The notes beneath the pieces were generated by a model, which was given only the letters and a program-made list of their open reading frames with translations, had not been told where the DNA came from and ran no database searches. Positions 43,722 through 50,992 of a stretch of DNA of 64,000 bases are shown here, piece after piece. Numbering within the stretch: the stretch's first letter is position 1; every line of letters starts with the position of its first letter. Position numbers and translations under genes: made by a program. The stretch is from Salinactinospora qingdaonensis (GTDB taxonomy: Bacteria > Actinomycetota > Actinomycetes > Streptosporangiales > Streptosporangiaceae), in the NCBI RefSeq assembly GCF_039539445.1, contig NZ_BAABDD010000005.1, positions 124,001-188,000 on the forward strand. Direction: 5' to 3'.

Positions 43722-43866
43722 TGTGTTTTGCGGACGGCTGGAGTGTGGGGGTGTCTGCGTTCGCGTGTGCCTCGATCGCTGCGCGACCTCGGCAGCCTGC
43801 GAGGCACGCTCGCCCGCTTGCGCCCACCTCTCGCTCTCGCCGCCCGTTCAAAAAACAGAACCTAAG
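43722..43866 (+). repeat. Intergenic element with inverted ends and central hairpin repeat (copy 9)
   Basis: The left end TTGTGTTTTGCGGACGG and right end TTCAAAAAACAGAACC are imperfect inverted copies. The central 35-base unit is 43763-43797 with core GATCGC-TGC-GCGACC. It shares CAAAAAACAGAACCTA and much of its right half with the element at 8966-9120. Confidence 0.65.
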
Positions 43867-43945
43867 ACAGCGCCCCACCTGACAGCCACGCCCGAGACCA
43901 CCCCGAACCCACCCCCGCCCCGACCAATGCCATGATGGCACCGTT

Positions 43946-44542
43946 ATGTCCGCAGACCAGTTCACCTTCCGCCTGCTGCGCGCGAGTCTCTTCGCGGTCG
44001 TGTGCGTCGGGCTCGGACTGGCCGGACACGTCTTCGCCGGCGGCGGCGCGCCCCCGGCGATCGCGCTGCTCGGCAGCGGGGGCGCACTCGCCCTGCTCAC
44101 TGTCCCCTTCGCCGGGCGCCAGCAGAACTGGACGACCCTGACGGTCGGGCTTCTGACGGCGCAGGCGATCCTGCATCTGGTGTTCGCCACGGCCCACGCC
44201 GCCCCGCCCGCCGGGGCCGCCGACCCCGGCCCCCTGTGCGGCGCGGGCGCCAGCGAGGGCGTCTCGCTCACTATGGCGCTGGCCCACGTGTGGGCCGCGA
44301 TGGTCACCGGCTGGTGGCTGGCCGCCGGAGAAAAGGCGCTGTGGGCGGTGCTGCGCTGGCTGCACGCCGTCCTGCTGGCCCTCCCGCCGGTCACCGCCGG
44401 CCCGCTGCCCGCGCCGGCGCCCCGGCGCCGCGCTGTGGCGCCCGCGCTGGCACTGCGGCTGCTGGTGCTGCGCTACACCGTCTGTGAACGTGCCCCGCCA
44501 CGGTCGGCGCCGCGCGCGCCGCTGCCGGCCGTGGCGGCCTGA
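43946..44542 (+). CDS. Membrane protein of the copper cluster
   Basis: A 198-residue protein with about four hydrophobic segments (residues 12-32, 38-55, 64-84, 105-140) and a basic, Pro-rich C-terminal tail. It contains conserved-looking His residues (ILHLVFATAHA, LAHVW). It precedes the SCO1 and PCuAC genes by 91 bases, so a role in copper handling is inferred from position. No family is assigned with confidence. Confidence 0.65.
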   Translation: MSADQFTFRLLRASLFAVVCVGLGLAGHVFAGGGAPPAIALLGSGGALALLTVPFAGRQQNWTTLTVGLLTAQAILHLVFATAHAAPPAGAADPGPLCGAGASEGVSLTMALAHVWAAMVTGWWLAAGEKALWAVLRWLHAVLLALPPVTAGPLPAPAPRRRAVAPALALRLLVLRYTVCERAPPRSAPRAPLPAVAA

Positions 44543-44633
44543 AGCCGCCGTCGGCGCGGCCCGCGCCCCGCTGTCCTAGCCGCACTACCCGCGCCGCGGG
44601 TGTGACCACGCACGTTCCTTGGAAAAGAGCGCC

Positions 44634-45251
44634 ATGCGCACGATCACCACTGTCATCGCCGGCGGTCTCGCTCTGCTGGCGATGCTCACCGGCTGCGCGC
44701 AACAGCAGCCCAGCCCGGGTGACGAGTCGCCCTACAACGGCACCGAGATCACCGGCGCCTTCACCCTGCCCGACGCCACCTTCACCACCACCGAGGGCGA
44801 GGACTACAACCTCAAACAGGACTCCGCCGGCACGCTCACCGCCGTGTTCTTCGGCTTCACCAACTGTCCCGACATCTGTCCCACGACGATGGCCGACATC
44901 TCCCAGGCCGTCGAAAAGCTCAGCGCCGAGCAACGCGAGCACTTCCAAGTGATCTTCGTCACCGCCGACCCGCAGCGCGACGACACCGAGGTCATGCGGA
45001 TGTGGCTCGACAGCTTCGACTCGTCCTTCATCGGCCTCACCGGCGAGCTCGCCACCATCGACGCCGCCGCTGCCGACCTTGGGGTCTCCATCGAGCGGTC
45101 CGAGGACCGCAGCGGCGACTACCAGGTCGGCCACGGCAGCCAAGTCCTGCTGTTCTCCCCCGAGGGGCGCTCGCAACTGATGTGGCGCTACGGCACCGAG
45201 CCGGCGGCGATGACCGAAGATCTGCGGATGCTGCTGGAGCAGGAGGCGTGA
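44634..45251 (+). CDS. SCO1/SenC family copper chaperone lipoprotein
   Basis: A 205-residue lipoprotein, start ATG 44634. Signal peptide with lipobox LTGC at about residues 16-19. The thioredoxin-like fold carries the copper ligands C-x3-C in FTNCPDICPTTM and the distal His in YQVGHGSQVLLFSPEG. SCO1 proteins load copper into the CuA site of cytochrome c oxidase. The stop overlaps the start of the PCuAC gene, so the two are coupled. Confidence 0.95.
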   Translation: MRTITTVIAGGLALLAMLTGCAQQQPSPGDESPYNGTEITGAFTLPDATFTTTEGEDYNLKQDSAGTLTAVFFGFTNCPDICPTTMADISQAVEKLSAEQREHFQVIFVTADPQRDDTEVMRMWLDSFDSSFIGLTGELATIDAAAADLGVSIERSEDRSGDYQVGHGSQVLLFSPEGRSQLMWRYGTEPAAMTEDLRMLLEQEA

Positions 45252-45751
45252 TGAGGAACACGACGACCTCCACTGCCGGTGTGCGTGGCGGGGCCGCCCT
45301 GCTGGCGTTGGCCCTGCTGACCGCCTGCCAGAGCACGAGCGAGATCTCGGTGAGCGAGGCGGTCGTGCGCCTGCCCGCCAACCCCGATGTCGCCGCGGGC
45401 TACCTCACCATCGACAACTCCGGCGGCGCCGGCGACACGCTCACCGGCGTGACCAGCGAGGCGGCGCGGGAGGTGCAGATGCACGATACCGTCCACGACG
45501 ACGACATGGCCCAGATGCAGCGCCAGGACGAGATCGCCGTCGGCGGCGGCGAAACGGTGCGTTTCGAGAGCGGTGGTCTGCACCTGATGCTGCTGGAGCC
45601 CGACGAGTTGCAGGTCGGCGACACCGTGCCCCTGCGGTTGCGGTTCCGGGAGGCCGGAGAGGTCACCGTCGAGGCCACGGTCCAGGAACAGGTGCCAGGG
45701 ATGGACGGTGCGCAGAACATGGACCACATGGGAGAGATGGGCGGCATGTAG
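45251..45751 (+). CDS. PCu(A)C-type copper chaperone lipoprotein
   Basis: A 166-residue protein started at ATG 45251, overlapping the SCO1 stop by one base. A signal peptide with LTAC lipobox is followed by a PCu(A)C (DUF461) domain: the ligands lie in EVQMHDTVHDDDMAQMQ and GGLHLMLLEPDE. The C-terminus is Met/His-rich (MDGAQNMDHMGEMGGM), a second likely Cu(I)-binding region. It hands copper to SCO1 or to cytochrome oxidase outside the membrane. Confidence 0.93.
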   Translation: MRNTTTSTAGVRGGAALLALALLTACQSTSEISVSEAVVRLPANPDVAAGYLTIDNSGGAGDTLTGVTSEAAREVQMHDTVHDDDMAQMQRQDEIAVGGGETVRFESGGLHLMLLEPDELQVGDTVPLRLRFREAGEVTVEATVQEQVPGMDGAQNMDHMGEMGGM

Positions 45752-45933
45752 GAACATGACCGGCACCGGCGGCCACGGGCACTCGCTCGGCCGCCGGTCC
45801 TGCCCCTCGCCGGTGGGGGAGGGGAGTCGTCCACGCGACGGGGGCGGGGTAGACACCCCGGCCCTGTCTTAGCGCGCTCTGCCCGAACCGGCAGCGCTCC
45901 ACCGCCGCGGCTTTGACCACGAATGGCCGTGCC

Positions 45934-46521
45934 TTACCCCAGAACCCGCTCGGCCAGGTCGCGGACTCCCCGCCGGATGCGTTCCCAGGTGTAGCCCTCC
46001 TCGCGCAGCACCGTAGCGAGGTCGGCGTCGACCGTGCCCAGCAGCGCGTGGGCCAGGTAGTCGGGGTCGCCGGTGCCGGCGCACAGGATCGCCAGGTGGC
46101 GGTGCCAGAAGCGGTAAGCGCCGATGCGGTAGCGGGCTCCCGGCGTGGCGGTCTCGGAGAGCCGGATCAGCTCCAGGTGGTCGGCCAGATAGGAGACGTA
46201 GGCGTCCAGGAACGCCAGGGCGCGCTCCTTGGCGGGCGCTCCCGGGCCCAAGGGTGGCTCACCGGAGAGGACCGCCTGCTGGAGTTCACGTTCGCGCTCG
46301 TCAAGTAGGGCCAGGGCCAGCCCCGACTTGTCGCCGAAGCGGCGAAACACCGTCCCCTTGCCCACGCCCGCGGCCTGGGCCACCGCGTCCATCGTCACCC
46401 TCTCGACGCCGTGCTCGGCGAACAGGCGGGCCGCGGCCTCCAGGACACGCAGCCGGTTGCGGGCGGCGTCAGCGCGCTCCCGCGGCGGCTGGCTCGCGAT
46501 CTGTTGCAGCTCGTCGGTCAC
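45934..46521 (-). CDS. TetR family regulator
   Basis: A 195-residue repressor. I start at GTG 46521 because the longer start at 46551 falls inside the operator palindrome. The HTH is RLFAEHGVERVTMDAVAQAAGVGKGTVFRRFGDKSGLA (about residues 31-68). The C-terminal domain has no recognisable ligand pattern. It is divergent from a rhodanese gene, and two copies of the CGGACC-AGTCCG type palindrome lie between them. Confidence 0.9.
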   Translation of the reverse strand: MTDELQQIASQPPRERADAARNRLRVLEAAARLFAEHGVERVTMDAVAQAAGVGKGTVFRRFGDKSGLALALLDERERELQQAVLSGEPPLGPGAPAKERALAFLDAYVSYLADHLELIRLSETATPGARYRIGAYRFWHRHLAILCAGTGDPDYLAHALLGTVDADLATVLREEGYTWERIRRGVRDLAERVLG

Positions 46522-46543
46522 GTCCCCAAGCGTACTAGACAAC

Positions 46544-46557
46544 CGGACCATGGTCCG
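46544..46557. promoter_or_regulatory. Operator 1 of the TetR/rhodanese pair
   Basis: CGGACCATGGTCCG is a perfect 14-base palindrome. Confidence 0.8.
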
Positions 46558-46576
46558 CTACTGTTACAGCAGTAAG

Positions 46577-46590
46577 CGGACCACAGTCCG
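46577..46590. promoter_or_regulatory. Operator 2 of the TetR/rhodanese pair
   Basis: CGGACCACAGTCCG repeats operator 1 with two central changes, 33 bases away. It lies just before the ribosome binding site of the rhodanese gene (GGGGAG, about 46594). Confidence 0.75.
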
Positions 46591-46604
46591 GATAGGGGAG
46601 TTTT

Positions 46605-46940
46605 ATGACTGCACTGATCACCCGCGACGAGCTCAAGACCCGGATCGACGCCGGCACCGTGACTGTCGTCGACACCCTCGGCGGCTCCCACTACGAGCAG
46701 CAGCACCTGCCGGGAGCCGTAGAGCTGACCGAGAACCAGGTGGCCGACCGGGCCGGCACGCTGCTGCCCGACAAGCACGCCGACATCGTCGTGTACTGCT
46801 CCAACCCCGCCTGCGGCAACAGCCAAGCGGTGGCCACCAAACTGGAGCACCTCGGCTACACCGGCGTGCGCAAGTACCGCGAGGGCATCCAAGACTGGGT
46901 CGAGGCCGGCCTGCCCGTGGAGACCGGCGTGCGCGCCTAG
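46605..46940 (+). CDS. Rhodanese domain protein
   Basis: A 111-residue single-domain rhodanese. The catalytic Cys is in VVYCSNPACGNSQAVA (about residue 66), with a second Cys five residues on. The N-terminal DTLGGSHYEQQHLPGAVEL matches the family. It probably carries a persulfide or senses thiol stress. The divergent TetR gene and the operators suggest induction by an effector of that regulator. Confidence 0.93.
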   Translation: MTALITRDELKTRIDAGTVTVVDTLGGSHYEQQHLPGAVELTENQVADRAGTLLPDKHADIVVYCSNPACGNSQAVATKLEHLGYTGVRKYREGIQDWVEAGLPVETGVRA

Positions 46941-47046
46941 CGTCAGCGACGGTCCCTCATAACGCGACGCTCCCGCCGTAGCCCGGCTCTATGGCGGGAG
47001 CGTCGCTGGCTCGTAGATCAGCAGAGCTAGGCGGAGTCGACGGCCC

Positions 47047-47525
47047 TCAGCGGTGGCCGCCCGATGGAGCTGGTGGCTCAAGGACGACGCCCTCGTCGCC
47101 GATCTTGTCGAGTTTGTCGAGGGTGGCCAAGACCCCGTCGCCGTGCTCGACGGCGATGCCGTAGACCTCAAGCAGCCCGTTCAGGGCTTCGCGGCTGTTG
47201 ACGAGTTATAGGGCGAGGGCAGCTTCGCCCCATGGGTGCTGATGACGCGCGCCAGCGGCACCGTGTGGTCGTAGCGCAGGGCCAGGTCGGCCTGCCCGCT
47301 GGCTTCGTGGGCGCCGCGCCGCAGGATTTTGAACAGTAGCTGGCTGGCTTCTTCCCCGTACTTGCCGGTGACGACTTCCAGCCGCTCGAAGGCGGGGGGC
47401 TCCAACGGGTCGAACCCGTAGCGCTCGAACACCTCGGAGACGACGGCGAAGGCCGCCTTGCGGCGACGCAGCTCATCAGCGAGGAAGTCGTGGGTTCCCG
47501 ACGGTGCCTGGGCGGCCTGACCCAT
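47047..47525 (-). pseudogene. Histidyl-tRNA synthetase remnant with internal deletion
   Basis: Starting at ATG 47525, about 95 residues match the N-terminus of a class II HisRS: SGTHDFLADELRRRKAAF, then VTGKYGEEASQLLFKILRRG and LRYDHTVPLARVISTHG. After LPSPY the sequence jumps to a block from further inside the enzyme, seen in another frame (VNSREALNGLLEVYGIAVE, then LATLDKLDKIGDEGV), and ends at 47047. The motif 2 and catalytic core in between, and the whole C-terminus, are missing. The intact ribosome binding site (AAAGG) suggests the front may still be translated. Confidence 0.8.
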
Positions 47526-47538
47526 GGATACGGCCTTT

Positions 47539-47853
47539 CTAGGTAACTGCGCTGTGTGATCGGCGACGATCCGACTGCGGCTGTCCCGTGTCCGGTTGCC
47601 ACCGCGGGCAGTACTGCGTCAGCAACGCGACCATGTCGCCTTGCTCGCGCACGTCGCCGTGCCCGGTGTGCAGCAGCGGCGTTCCATTGATCGGGCTCAG
47701 CTCCTGCCACCCACCGATCTCATCCATGAGCGTTCCGATGCCGTTCATCAGCGATAGCGACATCTGCGGAACGAGCGCGTCCAGACAGTGGGCCAGGTCA
47801 TAGACCTCTGACGGGGGCGACGAGACGTGGGTCCGAATGTAGCGCCGCATCAC
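47539..47853 (-). CDS. Hypothetical protein upstream of the HisRS remnant
   Basis: A 104-residue frame, MMRRYIRTHVSSPPSEVYDLAHCLDAL..., with balanced amino-acid composition, including DEIGGWQELSPINGTPLLHTG. It ends 13 bases before the HisRS remnant in the same direction, so the two may have formed an operon. There is no clear ribosome binding site. I do not recognise the family. Confidence 0.5.
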   Translation of the reverse strand: MMRRYIRTHVSSPPSEVYDLAHCLDALVPQMSLSLMNGIGTLMDEIGGWQELSPINGTPLLHTGHGDVREQGDMVALLTQYCPRWQPDTGQPQSDRRRSHSAVT

Positions 47854-47876
47854 AGTGGCCTGCTCCGAAGCTCTCA

Positions 47877-48233
47877 GTGGTTGTGGAGGCCACGGTCATC
47901 GAGCGACCGGTTGGCGGAGTCGAAGCCTTCAAACAACAGTTGGACCGCTTGCTGCACCTGGTGGAGCGAAGCGTCCTACGTCTTCAGGTAGTACCGCCGT
48001 GTCCCCCGTTCCATCATGGAGGTTCGGGACCGTTCCGGATCTATACGTTCCCGGACAAGCCTGTGGTCGCCTCAGCGGAGCACATGGGAGGGGAGCAACT
48101 GATGGATGAGATGATGCGAATACAGCACTGCACTGCCGTCTTCGGGCTCCTCCAGGCTGAAGCTCTCTCAACTCGCGCGAGCCGGGATCTGATCAGGAAG
48201 GTGAAGGAAGAACTCGATAACTATCAAGAGTGA
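47877..48233 (+). pseudogene. C-terminal fragment of an XRE-DUF5753 regulator
   Basis: The 118-residue frame matches only the last third of DUF5753 regulators: VIERPVGGVEAFKQQLDRLLHLVERSVLRLQVVP aligns with VLRRPVGGPAVMAAQLRHLAALAELPNLTVQVLP of the intact regulator at 23.5 kb. The helix-turn-helix half is absent upstream. It is a remnant. Confidence 0.75.
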
Positions 48234-48405
48234 CCCGCAGTGGCACAAGAGCACTTACAGTGCCTCGCAGGGGAGCTGTGTCGAGGTGGCTGAGGGGGAA
48301 ACGATCCTGGTCAGGGATACTCAGAATCGACAACAGGGCCACATCGAGTATTCGTCCGACGCCTGGACCTCGTTCCTGCGCGACGTGAAGAGCGGCCTCC
48401 TGTAG
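48223..48405 (+). pseudogene. DUF397 remnant without canonical start codon
   Basis: The frame encodes WHKSTYSASQGSCVEVAEG and continues with the DUF397 pattern to SSDAWTSFLRDVKSGLL, ending at TAG 48403-48405. In this frame between the preceding stop (48202) and the domain there is no ATG, GTG or TTG, so it is probably not translated. It is the decayed partner of the regulator remnant just upstream. A perfect terminator hairpin follows. Confidence 0.7.
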
Positions 48406-48425
48406 AGTTTCCCACCTTCGACGCG

Positions 48426-48452
48426 CCCTCGGGCCTTACCTGCGCCCGAGGG
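48426..48452 (+). terminator. Rho-independent terminator
   Basis: CCCTCGGGC and GCCCGAGGG form a perfect 9-base stem with a 9-base loop, followed by TTTCGTC. It ends the DUF5753/DUF397 remnant region. Confidence 0.8.
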
Positions 48453-48675
48453 TTTCGTCATGCCGGATGAGTGGCGTTAGGGACCGCATGCGTCACACGG
48501 TGGCTCATGGGCTTCGCTGTGCCCCCTGAGGCCCCGAACCTGATCCCGGTTTCCTTTTCCCAACAGCGGCATAGCGTCTGGGGCGCATTCAGCCGGCTTG
48601 GTGCCCCGAGAGTCGGCGCCGCACGTGCTCGGCGCTGTCGCCTCTCGTGCAGCCGTGGTCTCCGCACGACAAAGC

Positions 48676-48744
48676 CCCCGCCGTAGTTGCCCTACAGCGG
48701 GGACTTGGCACTCTCACACGGTGCCTGCCGTGCGCGTGTGAGAG
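48676..48744 (-). other. Two adjacent strong hairpins of unknown role
   Basis: The first stem is 48676-48686 with 48692-48702 (10 of 11 pairs). The second is 48711-48720 with 48735-48744 (10 perfect pairs). Either could be the distal terminator of glnA1 or part of a small RNA. Confidence 0.45.
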
Positions 48745-48834
48745 CAGAAGACGACTGGCAAGGGCCGGCGCGGGGAGCTGTCCCCGACCCCATAGGGATG
48801 CGGGACAACGTCCCAGGCCGGCGGGGCCACTGTC

Positions 48835-50259
48835 TTAGATGTCGTAGTAGAGCTCGAACTCACGCGGGTGCGGGCGCAGCCGCAGCGAGTCGATCTCCTC
48901 GGTGCGCTTGTAGTCGAGGTAGGTCTCGATGAGGTCCTCGGTGAACACGCCGCCTTCGAGCAGGTACTCGTGGTCGTTCTCCAGGTTGTCCAGCGCCTCT
49001 TCCAGCGAGGCGGGAACCTTGGCGATGTCGTTGGCCTCCTCCGGGGGAAGCTCGTAGAGGTCCTTGTCGACCGGCTCCGGCGGCTCGACCTTGTTCTTGA
49101 TGCCGTCGATGCCGGCCATCAGCATCGCGGAGAAGGCCAGGTACGGGTTGGCCGAAGGGTCGGGAACCCGGAACTCCAGGCGCTTGGCCTTGGGGCTGGT
49201 GCCGGTGAGCGGGATGCGGATGCACGCCGAGCGGTTGCGCTGCGAGTACACCAGGTTGATCGGCGCCTCGTAGCCCGGAACCAGGCGGTGGTAGGAGTTC
49301 ACCGTGGGGTTGGTGAACGACAGCAGCGAGGGGGCGTGCTTGAGCAGACCACCGATGTAGTGGCGCGCCACGTCGGAGAGTTGAGCATAGCCCGACTCGT
49401 CGAAGAACAGCGGCTCGCCGTCCTTCCAGAGGCTCTGGTGGCAGTGCATCCCCGAGCCGTTGTCGCCGAAGAGCGGCTTGGGCATGAACGTGGCCGTCTT
49501 GCCGGCCGCGTTGGCCACGTTCTTGACCATGTACTTGTAGAGCTGGACCCGGTCGGCCTCCTGGAGCAGCGTGCCCAGTTCGATGCCGATCTCGGCCTGG
49601 CCGGCGGTGCCGACCTCGTGGTGCTGCAATTCGACGTTCAAGCCGGCTTCGATCATGGTGCGGACCATGCGCGAACGCAGGTCGCTGTAGTGGTCAACCG
49701 GCTCGACCGGGAAGTAGCCGCCCTTGTAGCGGGGCCGGTAGCCGAGGTTGCCCCCCTCACGCGCCGAGCCCGTGTTCCAGGCACCCTCGATCGAGTCGAT
49801 CGCGTAGTAGCCGGTGTTGGGCTTGGTGTCGAAGCGCACGTCGTCGAAAATGTAGAACTCGGCCTCCGGGCCGAAGAATGCGGTGTCAGCGATCCCGCTG
49901 CTCTTCAGGTAAGCCTCAGCCTTCCGAGCGACGTTACGCGGGTCCCGACTGTAGGACTCCAGCGTGAACGGGTCATGGACGAAGAACGTCATGTTCAGCG
50001 TCTTGTGCTCGCGGAAGGGGTCCAGAACCCCCGTGCTGAGGTCAGGCAGCAGGAGCATGTCTGACTCATGGATCGCCTGGAATCCGCGGATGGAGGAGCC
50101 ATCGAACATCCGACCCTCAGTGAACGTCTTCTCGCTGACGCTCTCGGTCGGGATCGACACGTGGTTAACCCCACCGAACAGGTCAGTGAAGCGAACGTCG
50201 AGGAACTTGACGTCCTCGTTGCGGATAAAAGCGAGGGCCTCTTCGGCGCTGCTGAACAA
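48835..50259 (-). CDS. glnA: Type I glutamine synthetase, adenylylated form
   Basis: A 474-residue enzyme that makes glutamine from glutamate, ammonia and ATP. Family blocks include FDGSSIRGFQAIHESDM, GPEAEFYIFD, HHEVGTAGQAEIGIELG, NGSGMHCHQSLWKDG and the C-terminal KDLYELPPEE, whose Tyr is the site GlnE adenylylates. The start is TTG 50259, unusual for so important a gene, but it has GGAGG at ideal spacing and similarity begins here (FSSAEEALAFI). A full GlnR box lies about 90 bases upstream. This is the main GlnA1 of the cell. Confidence 0.96.
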   Translation of the reverse strand: MFSSAEEALAFIRNEDVKFLDVRFTDLFGGVNHVSIPTESVSEKTFTEGRMFDGSSIRGFQAIHESDMLLLPDLSTGVLDPFREHKTLNMTFFVHDPFTLESYSRDPRNVARKAEAYLKSSGIADTAFFGPEAEFYIFDDVRFDTKPNTGYYAIDSIEGAWNTGSAREGGNLGYRPRYKGGYFPVEPVDHYSDLRSRMVRTMIEAGLNVELQHHEVGTAGQAEIGIELGTLLQEADRVQLYKYMVKNVANAAGKTATFMPKPLFGDNGSGMHCHQSLWKDGEPLFFDESGYAQLSDVARHYIGGLLKHAPSLLSFTNPTVNSYHRLVPGYEAPINLVYSQRNRSACIRIPLTGTSPKAKRLEFRVPDPSANPYLAFSAMLMAGIDGIKNKVEPPEPVDKDLYELPPEEANDIAKVPASLEEALDNLENDHEYLLEGGVFTEDLIETYLDYKRTEEIDSLRLRPHPREFELYYDI

Positions 50260-50347
50260 AACGTACCTCCGTGCGGCTGTAAGAAGTCCTCTGGGGCGTG
50301 GCCCTCGGTTACCTCTTGACGTGCGATCTCGAAGCTAGGACGGGTCG

Positions 50348-50385
50348 GTTTCCCAATCATGTCTCCGATGTTTCGCCCATGTTAC
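50348..50385 (-). promoter_or_regulatory. GlnR binding site (double a/b box) before glnA1
   Basis: On the minus strand it reads GTAAC-N6-GAAAC-N6-GACAT-N6-GAAAC, matching the Streptomyces GlnR consensus gTnAc-N6-GaAAc in duplicate with exact spacing. It centres about 107 bases upstream of the start codon. Confidence 0.8.
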
Positions 50386-50509
50386 GGAAGCGGTTGGAGT
50401 CCGCATAACAGCCGTTCCGACCACACTTGTAACCGATATCACGGCATTCCGGACCGCCGGGTGCGAGGCTTGGCCCGGAGGGCGCGTGGCTCCCAGTACC
50501 GTGTGAGCT

Positions 50510-50953
50510 ATGGGCGACAGAGACGATCAGGCCGGTCGCGGCGGGGGCACTGAGCCGCCGTTTTACTACCGCGGCAACCGGTTGGGCATGCCCAGGACAG
50601 GGCCTGGCTCCATCCCCGGATTTGGGCGCCGTTTCGTCGGCGTGCTCATCGACTGGCTGCTCTCGCTGGCGTTGGCCCGCCTGTTCGTCGACGACCTCAC
50701 CGCCGTGGCCAACGCCGCGCTCGTCATCTTCGCGCTGGAAAACGTCGTGCTGCTGACCCTCATCGGCACGACTGTGGGTAAGCGCCTGGTCGGTATCCGG
50801 GTAGCCGCCACCGGAGAGCGGCAGCTCTTCTATCCCCTCGCCGTGCTCGTGCGCACCATCCTGCTGTGCCTGGTGATCCCCGCTGTCATCTACGACCGCG
50901 ACGAACGGGGGTTGCACGATCGCGCCGCAGGAACCGTCACCCAGCGGATCTGA
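50510..50953 (+). CDS. RDD family membrane protein
   Basis: A 147-residue protein: a polar N-terminal segment (residues 1-37), then GFGRRFVGVLIDWLLSLALARLFV, the RDD start, and two further helices ending in YDRDERGLHDRAAGTVTQ, the conserved Arg-Asp-rich C-terminus. The gene next to glnA1 in mycobacteria (Rv2219A) is of this family. The function is unknown; some RDD proteins act in ion transport. Confidence 0.9.
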   Translation: MGDRDDQAGRGGGTEPPFYYRGNRLGMPRTGPGSIPGFGRRFVGVLIDWLLSLALARLFVDDLTAVANAALVIFALENVVLLTLIGTTVGKRLVGIRVAATGERQLFYPLAVLVRTILLCLVIPAVIYDRDERGLHDRAAGTVTQRI

Positions 50954-50992
50954 CCGCCCGGCCGGAAGACGCCCCCGGCCGCGGCGGGCACG

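Larger units (their letters stand above)
48406..48834. other. Structured intergenic region downstream of glnA1
   Basis: No gene is seen. Hairpins are dense: a terminator at 48426-48452, and for the minus strand CCCCGCCGTAG/CTACAGCGGGG (48676-48702), CTCTCACACG/CGTGTGAGAG (48711-48744) and GGGAC-AAC-GTCCC (48802-48814). Confidence 0.65.

Noticed and set aside
43690..44394. Reverse-strand frame of 234 residues opposite the copper membrane protein
   Set aside because: Antisense mirror frame that also crosses a repeat element; the forward frame has membrane helices and fits the operon.
48458..48838. Short frames on both strands in the gap after the DUF397 remnant
   Set aside because: No domain or ribosome binding site, and the DNA is better explained by hairpins.
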